Assembly (NCBI RefSeq): GCF_900184965.1
Contig: NZ_FXYA01000135.1
Span: 1-64,000, forward strand
Reading direction: 5' to 3'
Length of the DNA: 64,000 nt
Source of the DNA: Akkermansia muciniphila
GTDB taxonomy: Bacteria > Verrucomicrobiota > Verrucomicrobiia > Verrucomicrobiales > Akkermansiaceae
Below, one piece after another: positions 47,944 through 57,282 of the stretch. The position numbers were made by a program, and so were the translations under genes. Within the stretch, counting starts at the first letter, position 1. Each line of letters opens with the position of its first letter. The notes below the pieces were generated by a model. The model was given only the letters and a program-made list of their open reading frames with translations, searched no databases and was not told where the DNA came from.

Positions 47944-49830
47944 CTACTTTTTAGGCGTTATATTGCGCATATTGCGGCCTTTAGCTTGGCGCTGCTGTTC
48001 TTCCAGGGCCGCGCGCTGCTGCTCCATCATCTTTTGGAAAAAGCCCGACTTCTTCTTCTTGGCGGGGGAAAGCACGGGCATGGGCAGGCGGCGGATAAGG
48101 GCCGTTTGTCCTATGGAGATCAAATTCTGCGTGGTCCAGTACAGGGCCAGGGCGGAAGCGAAATTGTAACAGAACAGGAAGAACATCACAGGCATCAGGT
48201 TCATGATAATGCGCTGGGAGCGTTCCCCCGCCTGAGGCGTCATCCTCATCTGGATAATCATGGTTACGGCCATGATGAGGGGCAGAATATTGATGGGAAT
48301 GCCGAACAGATGGCCTACGGTATCAGGCAGGGAGAGGTCCGTCATCCACAGGCAGAAGGGCTGGCCCCTCAGTTCCGCGGAATACTGGAGCACTCGGTAG
48401 AAGGCGAAGAAGATGGGAATCTGGATGAGCATGGGGACGCAGCCGCTGGCCGGGTTGATGCCGTATTTCTGGTACAGCTTCATCATTTCCATGTTCACCT
48501 TTTGAGGGTCGTCCGGATATTTCTCCTTGAGTTTGACCATCTCCGGCTGAACCAGGGACATGCGTTTCATGGCCATGTAGGATTTTTTGTGCAGCGGCCA
48601 GATAAGAGCGCGGACAACGATGGTCATGCAGATGATGGCCACGCCCCAGTTGCCGAACCATCCGTGGAAGAGGTTGAGCAGCCAGTTCATCGGAACGCTC
48701 AGGAATACGAGCCAGCCGTATGCCATGATATCGCTGATGGCGGGATAGGAGAGATTCAGGTCACGCAGGTAGGCGTTGAATTTGGGGCCAGTGTAAATGT
48801 CATAGGTGAGTGTCTTGATTTCATTGGGGGCCATGGTCAGATTGGGGATTCCCATGGCTACGGTGACGCCGGGCACCAGGGCGTCGCCTTCATGCGTCAG
48901 AGGGAATTCCTGGCGGGTGGCGTACACCGTGGAGCCCCTGGACTGGTCCTGGGGAAGAAGAATGGTGGCGTAATACTGGCTCATGACGCCGGCATAAGTC
49001 AGGTCCTGAAGGGGGCCTTCCAGGACGCGGGCCTTGGCGCTGCTGAAAAAGCCGCCCGTGAAATAGGAAGGCGCTTCCTGTTCCAGGGAGCCGTCCGCGT
49101 GGTAAAAGAAATGGGTGTAGGTATCTTTGGGTTCGCTTTTGGCGATGGGGTAGGCGCTCCCGCCGAAGATGCCCATGTAGCGCAGATCCTGGACATTGGG
49201 AGATTTATTGAGCAGGGAGACGGTCAGGCGAATGAGGTATTTGCTGCCGGGCAGTACTTCCCCTTCCAGATTTTTGACGGGGTGCAGGGTGTACGTTTTG
49301 GAGATGAAAAGCTGCCGTGCGGGGTCATAGCCTTCCAGAGTTACGGAGTCCGCCGTGCGTTTCACTTCCTTATACACGGTATTGTCATAGGAAGGATCCT
49401 GGGTGGCGTCCATGTTGAAGACGAGTTCTCCGATGCCCCGCTGCTGGGCTTCGTTGATCGTGATGTTATGGTCCGCGACTTTTTGGGAGTCCACAATGTC
49501 GTTGTGCAGGGTAACCGTACCGATAGAGCCTCCCATGCGGTTGAACTTGTAAGTGATGAAAGGTTCCTGCCTGCCGTTCACTTCCTGCGTGGCTACCAGA
49601 GTGATTGGAGCGGTTTTGTCTTCTTCAAGGGCTTTATTGACGGAGGGCTGTTCCGGGGCGGAGGTTCCGGCTCCGGGGAGGCCGCCGGTAACCGGGGCAT
49701 TGGCCGCCGCGGCAGCCGTCTGCGGTGCGGGAATGGGGGCGGTTTCAGCCTTTTTATTGTTGCCCATGTAAATATTCAGGCCCAGAAGGGCGGCGCAAAT
49801 GCCAATGATGATCCATGCTGTGCGATCCAT
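47944..49830 (-). CDS. yidC: Membrane protein insertase YidC
   Basis: The 628-residue protein inserts and folds inner-membrane proteins with or without SecYEG. It has the Gram-negative form: N-terminal membrane helix (about 5-22), linker and large periplasmic beta domain (about 60-385), then the conserved five-helix core (about 390-590; WGVAIICMTIVVRALIWPL, GCVPMLIQIPIFFAFYRVL). A basic tail ends the protein. It closes the rpmH-rnpA-yidD-yidC unit. Its 3' end is duplicated downstream. Confidence 0.96.
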   Translation of the reverse strand: MDRTAWIIIGICAALLGLNIYMGNNKKAETAPIPAPQTAAAAANAPVTGGLPGAGTSAPEQPSVNKALEEDKTAPITLVATQEVNGRQEPFITYKFNRMGGSIGTVTLHNDIVDSQKVADHNITINEAQQRGIGELVFNMDATQDPSYDNTVYKEVKRTADSVTLEGYDPARQLFISKTYTLHPVKNLEGEVLPGSKYLIRLTVSLLNKSPNVQDLRYMGIFGGSAYPIAKSEPKDTYTHFFYHADGSLEQEAPSYFTGGFFSSAKARVLEGPLQDLTYAGVMSQYYATILLPQDQSRGSTVYATRQEFPLTHEGDALVPGVTVAMGIPNLTMAPNEIKTLTYDIYTGPKFNAYLRDLNLSYPAISDIMAYGWLVFLSVPMNWLLNLFHGWFGNWGVAIICMTIVVRALIWPLHKKSYMAMKRMSLVQPEMVKLKEKYPDDPQKVNMEMMKLYQKYGINPASGCVPMLIQIPIFFAFYRVLQYSAELRGQPFCLWMTDLSLPDTVGHLFGIPINILPLIMAVTMIIQMRMTPQAGERSQRIIMNLMPVMFFLFCYNFASALALYWTTQNLISIGQTALIRRLPMPVLSPAKKKKSGFFQKMMEQQRAALEEQQRQAKGRNMRNITPKK

Positions 49831-49886
49831 AATGTGATATAGCTTGATTGGAGTTGGTGAAAGGAAAGGGAAAGAAGGGTAATTGA

Positions 49887-50135
49887 TCAGCGTGGGGGAC
49901 GCGCCGGGGGCACAGGATCATAACCTGATCCGCCCCACGGGTTGCATCTTAAAATACGCCATGTGCCAAGAAGAAAGCCGCGCCAGGCGCCGTGGATGCG
50001 GACGGCCTGGATGAAGTACTGGGAACAGGTGGGCGTATAGCGGCAGCCGCTCCCGGGCCCCCCCAGGGCATGCAGGGGAGCGCTGATGAAGGTTTGGTAC
50101 CCCTTCACAAGGGTGATGAGCAGCCATTTCATCAT
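49887..50135 (-). CDS. yidD: Membrane protein insertion efficiency factor YidD
   Basis: The 82-residue product shows the YidD core: [41 protein letters not shown] and [14 protein letters not shown]. The frame is open further upstream, but those codons belong to rnpA. The start ATG ATG overlaps the rnpA stop (ATGA), so translation is coupled. It assists YidC-dependent insertion. Confidence 0.95.
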   Translation of the reverse strand: MMKWLLITLVKGYQTFISAPLHALGGPGSGCRYTPTCSQYFIQAVRIHGAWRGFLLGTWRILRCNPWGGSGYDPVPPARPPR

Positions 50136-50503
50136 GTCTTGTCTTGTTCCCGGGAAAGAAGTTGCAGTTTGAGCTTGCGGGCGGCTTTCCGCCAGTCCCG
50201 TTCCAGGTCGGCGTAGCTGGCTTTCACGGCCCGCCAGCGGAGGACGCACACCAGGTGTACGCCGTTTTCAAAAGGAGCTCCGTGCGCCCTCAGTATTTCC
50301 CTCACGCGCCTTCGCAGTTTGTTGCGGACAACGGCGCAGCCGATTTTTTTCGTACAGATGATGCCGAATTTGGAGGGTTCCTCCGGGCGCTCCAACGGGG
50401 CCGCGCTTAAAACAATAAGCCGACCTGCTACGGATGGTCCCTCGTTGCGTACCCGGGCAAATTGAAATGCCCTGGTCATGCTTTGTTGACGAGTAAGACG
50501 CAT
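50132..50503 (-). CDS. rnpA: Ribonuclease P protein component
   Basis: The 123-residue basic protein pairs with the RNase P RNA to process tRNA 5' ends. The signature [20 protein letters not shown] is present. The frame runs open to 50695 through rpmH, but [22 protein letters not shown] is the family N-terminus. Confidence 0.94.
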   Translation of the reverse strand: MRLTRQQSMTRAFQFARVRNEGPSVAGRLIVLSAAPLERPEEPSKFGIICTKKIGCAVVRNKLRRRVREILRAHGAPFENGVHLVCVLRWRAVKASYADLERDWRKAARKLKLQLLSREQDKT

Positions 50504-50567
50504 CTCCCGCGGGTCGGCCCGTGAAAAGAAGTTCCAAGGAGGCGTTAACCGGATCCTTGCGGCTGGA

Positions 50568-50753
50568 TTAACGGCCGTGCTGGATGGTGTGGCGCTTGTA
50601 CTGGATTTCGGCTCCCTTGGGAAGCAGGCGCTTGCGGCCTTTAGCGCGGCGGCGGCGGATGATGTCCGCTCCGTTCTTGGTGGCCATGCGTGCACGGAAT
50701 CCGAACTGACGCTTGCGGCAACGCTTGGATGGTTGATAAGTCCTCTTGCTCAT
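50568..50753 (-). CDS. rpmH: 50S ribosomal protein L34
   Basis: The 61-residue product has the L34 core ([21 protein letters not shown]) with a C-terminal extension of about 15 residues beyond the usual 44-47 ([16 protein letters not shown]). It begins the conserved rpmH-rnpA-yidD-yidC operon. No dnaA lies on the other side, so this is not a classical origin neighbourhood. Confidence 0.96.
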   Translation of the reverse strand: MSKRTYQPSKRCRKRQFGFRARMATKNGADIIRRRRAKGRKRLLPKGAEIQYKRHTIQHGR

Positions 50754-50830
50754 GATGTTGAAAGATGCTTCTTGTGAATTACTAGATTCAGTGCCGTCCG
50801 TCTAAGCGGCCTATGCACAACCGGACGGAA

Positions 50831-50858
50831 AGGATAACTATTTTGATTGTTTTGTCAA
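50831..50858 (-). promoter_or_regulatory. rpmH promoter
   Basis: On the minus strand a perfect TTGACA (50858-50853) and TATCCT (50836-50831) are spaced by 16 nt. The leader to rpmH would be about 70 nt. Confidence 0.65.
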
Positions 50859-50963
50859 TCCGTCAGGCGATTAATTTGCCGTTTTTCTTGGGGAAAGCAC
50901 GGGGATAAGTAATCTTTATGATTGATAGACAGTGTTTTTCTATTTCAGAAAAGACCGTTTGCT

Positions 50964-53075
50964 TTACAGGAAGAGCAGTTCCGCATATGTGGGAACGGGC
51001 CACAGGTTTGCGTCCGTCAGGCCTTCCAGCATATCAATGGTGCTTCTCAAATTGTCCATGCCCGCCTGGATGGCCTTGGTATCGGCTTCATCCACGGCGC
51101 GGCGCAGTTCCCGCACCTGGTCGGGGAGAAGGTCCAGCAGCGTGCCGATTTGGTTGGCGCGGTCCGTAGTGGCTTTTATTCCCGCCTTGATGCCGGATGC
51201 CTTCATCTGGGCAATGGCGTTGGTAAGCTGCGTGAGCTGTTCCGTTACGGCGGGGATGTAAAGGGTTTCCACCATCAGGAGGGCTGTTTCCGCTTCAATG
51301 TTGATTTCCTTGTGGAATATTTCCGTCTGGATTTCATGGCGGGCGTGGAGTTCTACGGGGCTGACCACTTTATATTTTTCAAAAAGCGCCCTGGCCTTGG
51401 GCGTTTCCAGAGCGGCCAGAGCTTCAATGGTGCCGGGGATGTTGGGGAGATTGCGGCGTTCCGCTTCCTCGACCCAGGCTTCTCCGTAGCCGTCTCCGCT
51501 GAATAGAATGCGCTTATGCTTCTTGATGATGTTTTGAAGAAGCTTGTTGAGGGTGGCGTGGAATTCCTCGGGCTTGTCCTTGACGGGTTCCAGGATGGTG
51601 CAGATTTCATCCAGGCTTTCCGCTACAATGGTGTTGAGCACCGTCATGGGCCATGCACAGGTTTGGGAGGAACCTACGGCGCGGAATTCGAATTTGTTGC
51701 CCGTGAAGGCGAAGGGGCTGGTGCGGTTCCGGTCGGAGGCGTCCAGGGGGAACATGGGCAGGGTGTCCACGCCGATGTTGATGGTCTTTTGAGTGCGCGC
51801 TTTTTTAGCGCTTCCTTTTTCAATTTGCTCAATGATGTCATCCAGCAAATCTCCCAGGAAGATGGAAATGATGGCCGGAGGCGCTTCATGAGCGCCCAGG
51901 CGGTGTTCATTGCCGGATTTGGCGACGGAGGCGCGCAGCAGATCCGCATGTTCGTCCACGGCCTTGATGGTGGCGCAGAGCAGGGTGAGGAAGATGGCGT
52001 TTTCCTGCGGGCTGGAACCGGGATTGAGCAGGCTCCCGTAACCGGGGGCGGAGAGGGACCAGTTGTTGTGCTTGCCGGAGCCGTTCATGCCGGAGAAGGG
52101 CTTTTCATGCAGCAGGCAGACCATATCATGCTTGTTGGCGGTTTTCCGGAGCACCTCCATGACCAGCATATTGTGATCCACGGCCAGGTTCTGGCTTTCA
52201 AAAATGGGCGCGATTTCAAACTGGCCGGGAGCGACTTCATTGTGGCGCGTTTTGGCGGGGATGCCGAGTTTCCAGAGGGCTTCGTCCACGTCCACCATGA
52301 ATTCCAGCACACGGTCCTTGATGGAGCCGAAGTAGTGGTCTTCCATCTGCTGGTGCTTGGGGGGCACATTGCCGAAAAGGGTGCGTCCGCACATCATCAG
52401 GTCCGGGCGCAGGGCATAAAGCTGTTTGTCCACCAGGAAGTATTCCTGTTCCGCCCCCAGGTCGGCGCTGACGTGAATGTTGTCCGGACCGCCGAAGCAG
52501 GAAAGCAGCCGCTTGGCCTGCCGGGTGACGGCAGTCATGGATCTCAGGAGCGGCGTTTTTTTGTCCAGCGCCTGTCCCTTGTAAGAGCAGAAGGCGGTAG
52601 GGATGCAGAGCGTGGCGCCGTTTTCCGTCCGTTTGATGAAGGCGGGGCTGGTGGGGTCCCATGCGGTATAGCCGCGTGCTTCAAAGGTGGCGCGGAGACC
52701 GCCGGAAGGGAAGCTGGAGGCGTCCGGTTCGCCCTGAACCAGGCTCTTGCCGGAAAATTTGAGTTCCAGATTTCCTTCCGGGTCCACGTCCACAAAAGAG
52801 TCGTGCTTTTCCGCCGTGCTTCCATTGAGAGGCTGGAACCAGTGCGTGTAGTGGCTGGCTCCCTTTTCCAGAGCCCACGTCATCATGGCCTGAGCCACTT
52901 CATTGGCGATGTCGGGGTCCAGTTTTTCGTCCTTGCGGATGGTAGCCAGCAGTTTTTTGTAAACGGGCCGGGGCAGGTAATTGCGCATGGTCTCCATGTT
53001 GAAGACATCCTGACCGTAAATTTCCGCAATAAAGGTTGCGGCGTTGCCAACATCGGAAGGTGGGTTTGTATGCAT
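50964..53075 (-). CDS. glnN: Glutamine synthetase, family III (second copy)
   Basis: The 703-residue enzyme has the same family III signatures as the copy at 40-42 kb (THWFQPLNGSTAEKHDSF, FPSGGLRATFEARGYTAWDP, KTRHNEVAPGQFEIAP, NGSGKHNNWSLSAPG). The two copies are clearly paralogous but well diverged. The frame is open to 53114; MHTNPPSDVGNAATF at 53075 is preferred. Unlike the first copy, I find no sigma-54 promoter upstream, so it may serve under nitrogen-rich conditions or in another role. Confidence 0.94.
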   Translation of the reverse strand: MHTNPPSDVGNAATFIAEIYGQDVFNMETMRNYLPRPVYKKLLATIRKDEKLDPDIANEVAQAMMTWALEKGASHYTHWFQPLNGSTAEKHDSFVDVDPEGNLELKFSGKSLVQGEPDASSFPSGGLRATFEARGYTAWDPTSPAFIKRTENGATLCIPTAFCSYKGQALDKKTPLLRSMTAVTRQAKRLLSCFGGPDNIHVSADLGAEQEYFLVDKQLYALRPDLMMCGRTLFGNVPPKHQQMEDHYFGSIKDRVLEFMVDVDEALWKLGIPAKTRHNEVAPGQFEIAPIFESQNLAVDHNMLVMEVLRKTANKHDMVCLLHEKPFSGMNGSGKHNNWSLSAPGYGSLLNPGSSPQENAIFLTLLCATIKAVDEHADLLRASVAKSGNEHRLGAHEAPPAIISIFLGDLLDDIIEQIEKGSAKKARTQKTINIGVDTLPMFPLDASDRNRTSPFAFTGNKFEFRAVGSSQTCAWPMTVLNTIVAESLDEICTILEPVKDKPEEFHATLNKLLQNIIKKHKRILFSGDGYGEAWVEEAERRNLPNIPGTIEALAALETPKARALFEKYKVVSPVELHARHEIQTEIFHKEINIEAETALLMVETLYIPAVTEQLTQLTNAIAQMKASGIKAGIKATTDRANQIGTLLDLLPDQVRELRRAVDEADTKAIQAGMDNLRSTIDMLEGLTDANLWPVPTYAELLFL

Positions 53076-53447
53076 CTTGATAGGGAACGCGCCAAAAGGC
53101 TCGGAACATACCAAACCTTAAAAGAGACTTTTTGGCAAGCCGAATCCTGCCCTATTTCTTCAGGACAAGGACTTCTTCCGCCTCCATCCGTTTTCGGGAG
53201 GAAGCGTAAACGGTTTTCCGGTTTTTATGGGTCTCCGGCGGCAATGGGGAAATTGGGGAAGGGGGGGACGCTGTAAAGGAAGGAACAGTCCGTGATTGTC
53301 GGGAAGTGGGCAGGGCCGGAATTGGTGAAATGCCGGGTTTTTTGTTTCATGAAACGGTACAGGAACCTGCCGATCGGCATTTTCCCGTATCTTGCAAGAA
53401 ATCTATTTCGTTTTCAGTAGTAATAAGTACAACCATATTATTGTGAA
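53076..53447. other. Intergenic region between divergent glnN2 and the hydrolase fusion
   Basis: No gene is supported in these 372 bp. A TATTAT box (53436-53441) ends 6 nt before the ATG at 53448, consistent with a leaderless start; its -35 is weak (TTCAGT, 17 nt away). I find no sigma-54 motif with correct GG-N10-GC spacing on either strand. Confidence 0.5.
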
Positions 53448-55661
53448 ATGCGTTTATTATTAATGCTAAAGTGTTTATTGCCAGTCCTGCTGTGTTTTTC
53501 GGGAGCGGGTATGCTGCTTCATGCCCAGCCTTTGAATAAGAGCCGGATTGCCATTCTGGGCGACAGTATTGCTTATGCGGGCCCATGGGCGAATGAGGTG
53601 GAAAACGCCTTGAAAGCCGATAAAAAGTTTGCGGCCTGCGAGATTGTCAACTTTGCCGTTCCCAGCGAGACGGTAGCCGGGTTGAGCGAGTATGGCCATG
53701 CGGGCGGCAGATTCCCCCGCCCATGCCTGCATGAGCGCCTTGACCGGGTTCTCAAGATGTACCGCCCGCAACTGATTCTGGCATGCTACGGGATGAATGA
53801 CGGCCTTATGCAGGCATTTGACAAGACGCGTTTTCAAGCGTACCAGGAAGGGAATATCCGCCTTAAAGAGGCTGCCGACGCGGCAAAAGCGGAGGTTGTC
53901 TTCATTACTCCTCCATTGTTCCGGGGGGATTCCGCTGAACAGGCTGAGTACGACGCCGTATTGGACAAGTATGCGGAATGGCTGGTTTCTAAAAGAAAAA
54001 ATGGCTGGAAGGTCATTGATATCCGTCCCGGACTTCGGAAGCTCATTGCCAGTGAGAAGTCCGGAAATCCCGGGTTCAGGTATTCCGGTGACGGCGTGCA
54101 CCCCGGCCCGGAAGGGCACCACATGATTGCCCGGGAGGTTATTGCCGGGCTGGTTCCGGAGCTCGGCCTTGATGCGGAAGTCGCGAAAAAAGAGAACCGC
54201 CCGACGCCGGAGACGATGAAAAAACATGAAGAAGCCCGAAACGCATGGCTGGTCAAAACAAAACATGCGCGCCCGGAGATTCCGGGGTATGACCGGGAGA
54301 TGGCCAGGCGCCAATTCCCTAAAACGGTTTCCTCCTGGAACGGTTTTCTGCGGGAGGAGTTTACCATAGGAGGCCGCAGGGCATTCATCGTCTTTCCCGA
54401 CAAGCCTGCTGCCCCAGGAAAAGAACAGTTGTGGATATGGCGCCCGCAATTTTTCGATTATAAGCCTGTCGCGGATCTTGAATTGGTGAAACGCGGTTAC
54501 GCGGCGGTATTTATCAGCATGGAAGACCTTTACGGTTCTCCCAAGGCCATGGATGTTATGGATCAATTTTACAAGTACCTGGTGGATGAACGCCAATTTT
54601 CCAGAAAACCGGTATTGATCGGACTGAGCCGTGGAGGCCTTTATGCGCTGAACTGGGCGGAAAAGAATCCTTTGTGCGTGGCTGGAGTTTATGTGGATGC
54701 CCCCGTCTGTGATTTCAAAAGCTGGCCGGCGGGCAGAGGCAAGGGTAAAGGTTCGCCGGATGACTGGAACAAATGCCTGCGCGCTTATGGATTTAATGAA
54801 CAGCAGGCTTTGTCCTATCAAGGTAATCCCGTGGACAATATGCGCGGCATGGCTAAAGCCGGAATTCCTTTGTTGTTCATTTCCCGGACGGAAGATGATG
54901 TAGTCCCGATTGAAGAGAATACGGATATTTTCGCCAAGCGTTACGCCAGGCTGGGAGGCCCCGTAAAAGTTGTCCGCCGTCCCGGCGGCCACCATCCGCA
55001 CGGTTTTGACAACCCTGCCCATATTGTAGACTTTGTTCTTTCCGTTACCGGACAGCCTGTCCCCTTGCGCATTGCGTGCCTGGGAGACAGCAATACGTTC
55101 GGGGCGGGAGTGGCCGGAGCCAATAAGGATGTTTTACGCTGGAGCCATCTTCTGGAGCAAAAGCTGAAGAAGGAATTCAAACAGAAGGAAGTGGATGTGC
55201 TGAATTGTGGGATAAACGGGCGTACCCTTTTAACCAGGGGGGACCTTCCGTATATCAAAACAGGCGAGTACCGGAACGCGCTCGATTCTCATGCGCAGAT
55301 TGCCATTATCGCTTTAGGCACCAATGACGCCAAACCGCAGAACAGGAAATTCCTGTCCGAGTTTAAGCAGAATTATTCCGACATCATCGCCAAACTGAGG
55401 GAAAACATGCCCGGCATTCAAATCTATTGCGCAATTCCTCTTCCCTCGTGGCAGTCTCCCAGCCAAATTGACAAGGAAACGGTGGAAACTAAGATCGTCC
55501 CTCTTGTGAAGCAGGTCGCGAGGGATAATCAATGTAAAACCATCGACTTCTTTACCCCTTTTCAGAATAAACCGGAACTTTTCCCCGATGGCGTTCATCC
55601 CGATGCCGATGGGCAGGTGATCATGGCTGATATTGCATTCCGGGAACTTCTGAAAAAATAA
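53448..55661 (+). CDS. Exported three-domain hydrolase: SGNH - alpha/beta hydrolase - SGNH
   Basis: The 737-residue product has a signal peptide (about 1-26) and three complete hydrolase modules. SGNH-1 (about 32-235): GDS (38-40), GMND (115-118), DGVH (215-218). Alpha/beta hydrolase (about 300-535): nucleophile elbow GLSRGG (Ser394), acid near Asp483-484, His515/516 in RPGGHHPHG. SGNH-2 (about 540-737): GDSNTF (546-551), GTND (624-627), DGVH (714-717). SGNH enzymes in gut bacteria often remove acetyl groups from glycans. It precedes a GH63-like enzyme by 25 nt. Substrate unknown. Confidence 0.88.
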   Translation: MRLLLMLKCLLPVLLCFSGAGMLLHAQPLNKSRIAILGDSIAYAGPWANEVENALKADKKFAACEIVNFAVPSETVAGLSEYGHAGGRFPRPCLHERLDRVLKMYRPQLILACYGMNDGLMQAFDKTRFQAYQEGNIRLKEAADAAKAEVVFITPPLFRGDSAEQAEYDAVLDKYAEWLVSKRKNGWKVIDIRPGLRKLIASEKSGNPGFRYSGDGVHPGPEGHHMIAREVIAGLVPELGLDAEVAKKENRPTPETMKKHEEARNAWLVKTKHARPEIPGYDREMARRQFPKTVSSWNGFLREEFTIGGRRAFIVFPDKPAAPGKEQLWIWRPQFFDYKPVADLELVKRGYAAVFISMEDLYGSPKAMDVMDQFYKYLVDERQFSRKPVLIGLSRGGLYALNWAEKNPLCVAGVYVDAPVCDFKSWPAGRGKGKGSPDDWNKCLRAYGFNEQQALSYQGNPVDNMRGMAKAGIPLLFISRTEDDVVPIEENTDIFAKRYARLGGPVKVVRRPGGHHPHGFDNPAHIVDFVLSVTGQPVPLRIACLGDSNTFGAGVAGANKDVLRWSHLLEQKLKKEFKQKEVDVLNCGINGRTLLTRGDLPYIKTGEYRNALDSHAQIAIIALGTNDAKPQNRKFLSEFKQNYSDIIAKLRENMPGIQIYCAIPLPSWQSPSQIDKETVETKIVPLVKQVARDNQCKTIDFFTPFQNKPELFPDGVHPDADGQVIMADIAFRELLKK

Positions 55662-55686
55662 CCTTTAATTCAATAAACAAAAAATA

Positions 55687-57213
55687 ATGATGAACGCTAA
55701 ACTATCGGCAATCACAGGTTCGGTTCTCCTGCTGTCAGCCCCGTTGCAGGGATTTTCCGCGACAACCCATCCGGATTCCTGCATTAACCGGGATTGGAAA
55801 AAAGAGATTCCCCTTCCGGTGCATCCAAACCGGGAAATGGTGGATCTTTATCATAAGACATGGGAAATTGCGGCAGGCCGCGTCAGAAAAGGGCCGGAAG
55901 GCCTTCCCGCGTCCCCTTATATGGATGAGAATTGCTATGAAGATCAAATATGGATATGGGATACCTGTTTCATGGTGCTTTTCGCCAAGTATGCGCCCAG
56001 GTCATTTCCCGGAGTTGAGAGTTTGGATAACCTTTACAAGCCTGTTCACGAAAAAGCCGTTACTCCACTTAAGGTCCATTTGGTGGACAATCCCCCGTTA
56101 TTTGCGTGGGTGGAGAAAGAATATTTTGACTTCACCGGTGATAAGAACCGCCTGGATGATCTCTTGAATAAGAAGCAATATCTGCAAAAGCACTTCAACT
56201 GGTTTGCCCAGGCCAAATCAGGGGAACGGTTTGCGTGTTCTCCCCAGAACATCCACTTGAATTCCATAGGAGATGACGGATTTACCTGGACGGGGGGAGC
56301 GAGCGGAATGGATAATACTCCCCGCGGGCGTGACGCCGGCGGCTATCGTAACGTTTTATGGGTGGATGCCATTTCCCAGCAGGCGCTCAGCGCCCGCTGC
56401 ATTGCCGATATGGAGCAGGCTCTGGGCAATGCGGACGAAGCTAAGAAATGGAATATTGAATATGAAGCGCTTAAGGACAAAATCAACCATCTTTACTGGG
56501 ATAAGAAGGAGGGATTTTACTACGATGTAACCATCTCGGACAAACAGCCCTGCCGCGTTAAAACCATTGCATCCTACTGGCCCCTTCTGGCTCAGGTCGC
56601 CTCCAGGGAACAGGCTCAAAGCATGGTCAGGCATTTGATGAATCCCGAAGAATTCGGAGGCAGTTATCCGACTCCTTCCCTGGCCCGTTCAGATAAGGAT
56701 TATCATCATCAGACCGGGGATTATTGGAGAGGGGGAATTTGGCTGCCGACGACGTATATGACCATTAAGGCTATTGAAAAGTATGGCTATCATGAAGAAG
56801 CCGACGCTATTGCCGAGAAGGTTATCAGCCAGCAGCTTGCCGCTTACAGGAACATAGAGCCGCATACCATCTGGGAGTGCTATAGCCCAAGCGGAAATGC
56901 TCCTTCCACGGAACACGGACGCCGTGTAAGACCGGAATTTTGCGGATGGTCAGCCCTGGGGCCGATTTCCCTGTTTATTGAAAATGTGCTGGGATTCAAG
57001 GAAGTGTCCGCAGCCAGAAAAGAAGTGCGGTGGAGGTTGAAAAAAAACAAGGGCCGCCATGGGATCAAAAATTTGAGATTTGGCGGCATTGCAACCGATA
57101 TTGTTTTTGATGGGAAAGGCACGGTATCCGTCAGGTCGAATGCCTCTTACTCTTTAATCATTAATGACAGTAATTATTCAGTGAAGAAAGGGGATACTGA
57201 AATTCAACTGTAA
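55687..57213 (+). CDS. Exported (alpha/alpha)6 glycoside hydrolase, GH63/GH37-like
   Basis: The 508-residue product has a signal peptide (about 1-25) and an (alpha/alpha)6 barrel typical of GH63, GH37 and related inverting glucosidases. Conserved-looking segments: QIWIWDTCFMVLFAKY, SGMDNTPRGRD (Asp209, likely acid) and GDYWRGGIWLPTTYM, with a late IEPHTIWECYSP carrying a possible base Glu. The exact GH family is uncertain. It forms a two-gene operon with the hydrolase fusion, suggesting joint action on a decorated glycan. Confidence 0.78.
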   Translation: MMNAKLSAITGSVLLLSAPLQGFSATTHPDSCINRDWKKEIPLPVHPNREMVDLYHKTWEIAAGRVRKGPEGLPASPYMDENCYEDQIWIWDTCFMVLFAKYAPRSFPGVESLDNLYKPVHEKAVTPLKVHLVDNPPLFAWVEKEYFDFTGDKNRLDDLLNKKQYLQKHFNWFAQAKSGERFACSPQNIHLNSIGDDGFTWTGGASGMDNTPRGRDAGGYRNVLWVDAISQQALSARCIADMEQALGNADEAKKWNIEYEALKDKINHLYWDKKEGFYYDVTISDKQPCRVKTIASYWPLLAQVASREQAQSMVRHLMNPEEFGGSYPTPSLARSDKDYHHQTGDYWRGGIWLPTTYMTIKAIEKYGYHEEADAIAEKVISQQLAAYRNIEPHTIWECYSPSGNAPSTEHGRRVRPEFCGWSALGPISLFIENVLGFKEVSAARKEVRWRLKKNKGRHGIKNLRFGGIATDIVFDGKGTVSVRSNASYSLIINDSNYSVKKGDTEIQL

Positions 57214-57282
57214 GGGCTTTTCAGGAAGGTCAACAAGGGGGTGCCCCGGAATGTTACTGGAGAGGTAATGCTGCCTGCCGTT

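Larger units (their letters stand above)
47240..48159. repeat. 460-bp exact tandem duplication covering the yidC 3' end
   Basis: Bases 47240-47699 and 47700-48159 are identical by inspection. The unit holds the last 216 nt of yidC (minus strand) plus 244 nt downstream, with two hairpins. The copies differ only outside the unit. Perfect identity means a very recent event, active homogenisation, or an assembly artefact. Confidence 0.9.

Noticed and set aside
47914-49842. 642-codon plus-strand frame opposite yidC
   Set aside because: It is the antisense shadow of yidC; the product has no family features, while the minus strand encodes complete YidC.
53124-53145. TTGGCA-like sequence upstream of the second glutamine synthetase, considered as sigma-54 promoter
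   Set aside because: GG and GC are 13 nt apart instead of 10, and the orientation is wrong for that gene.
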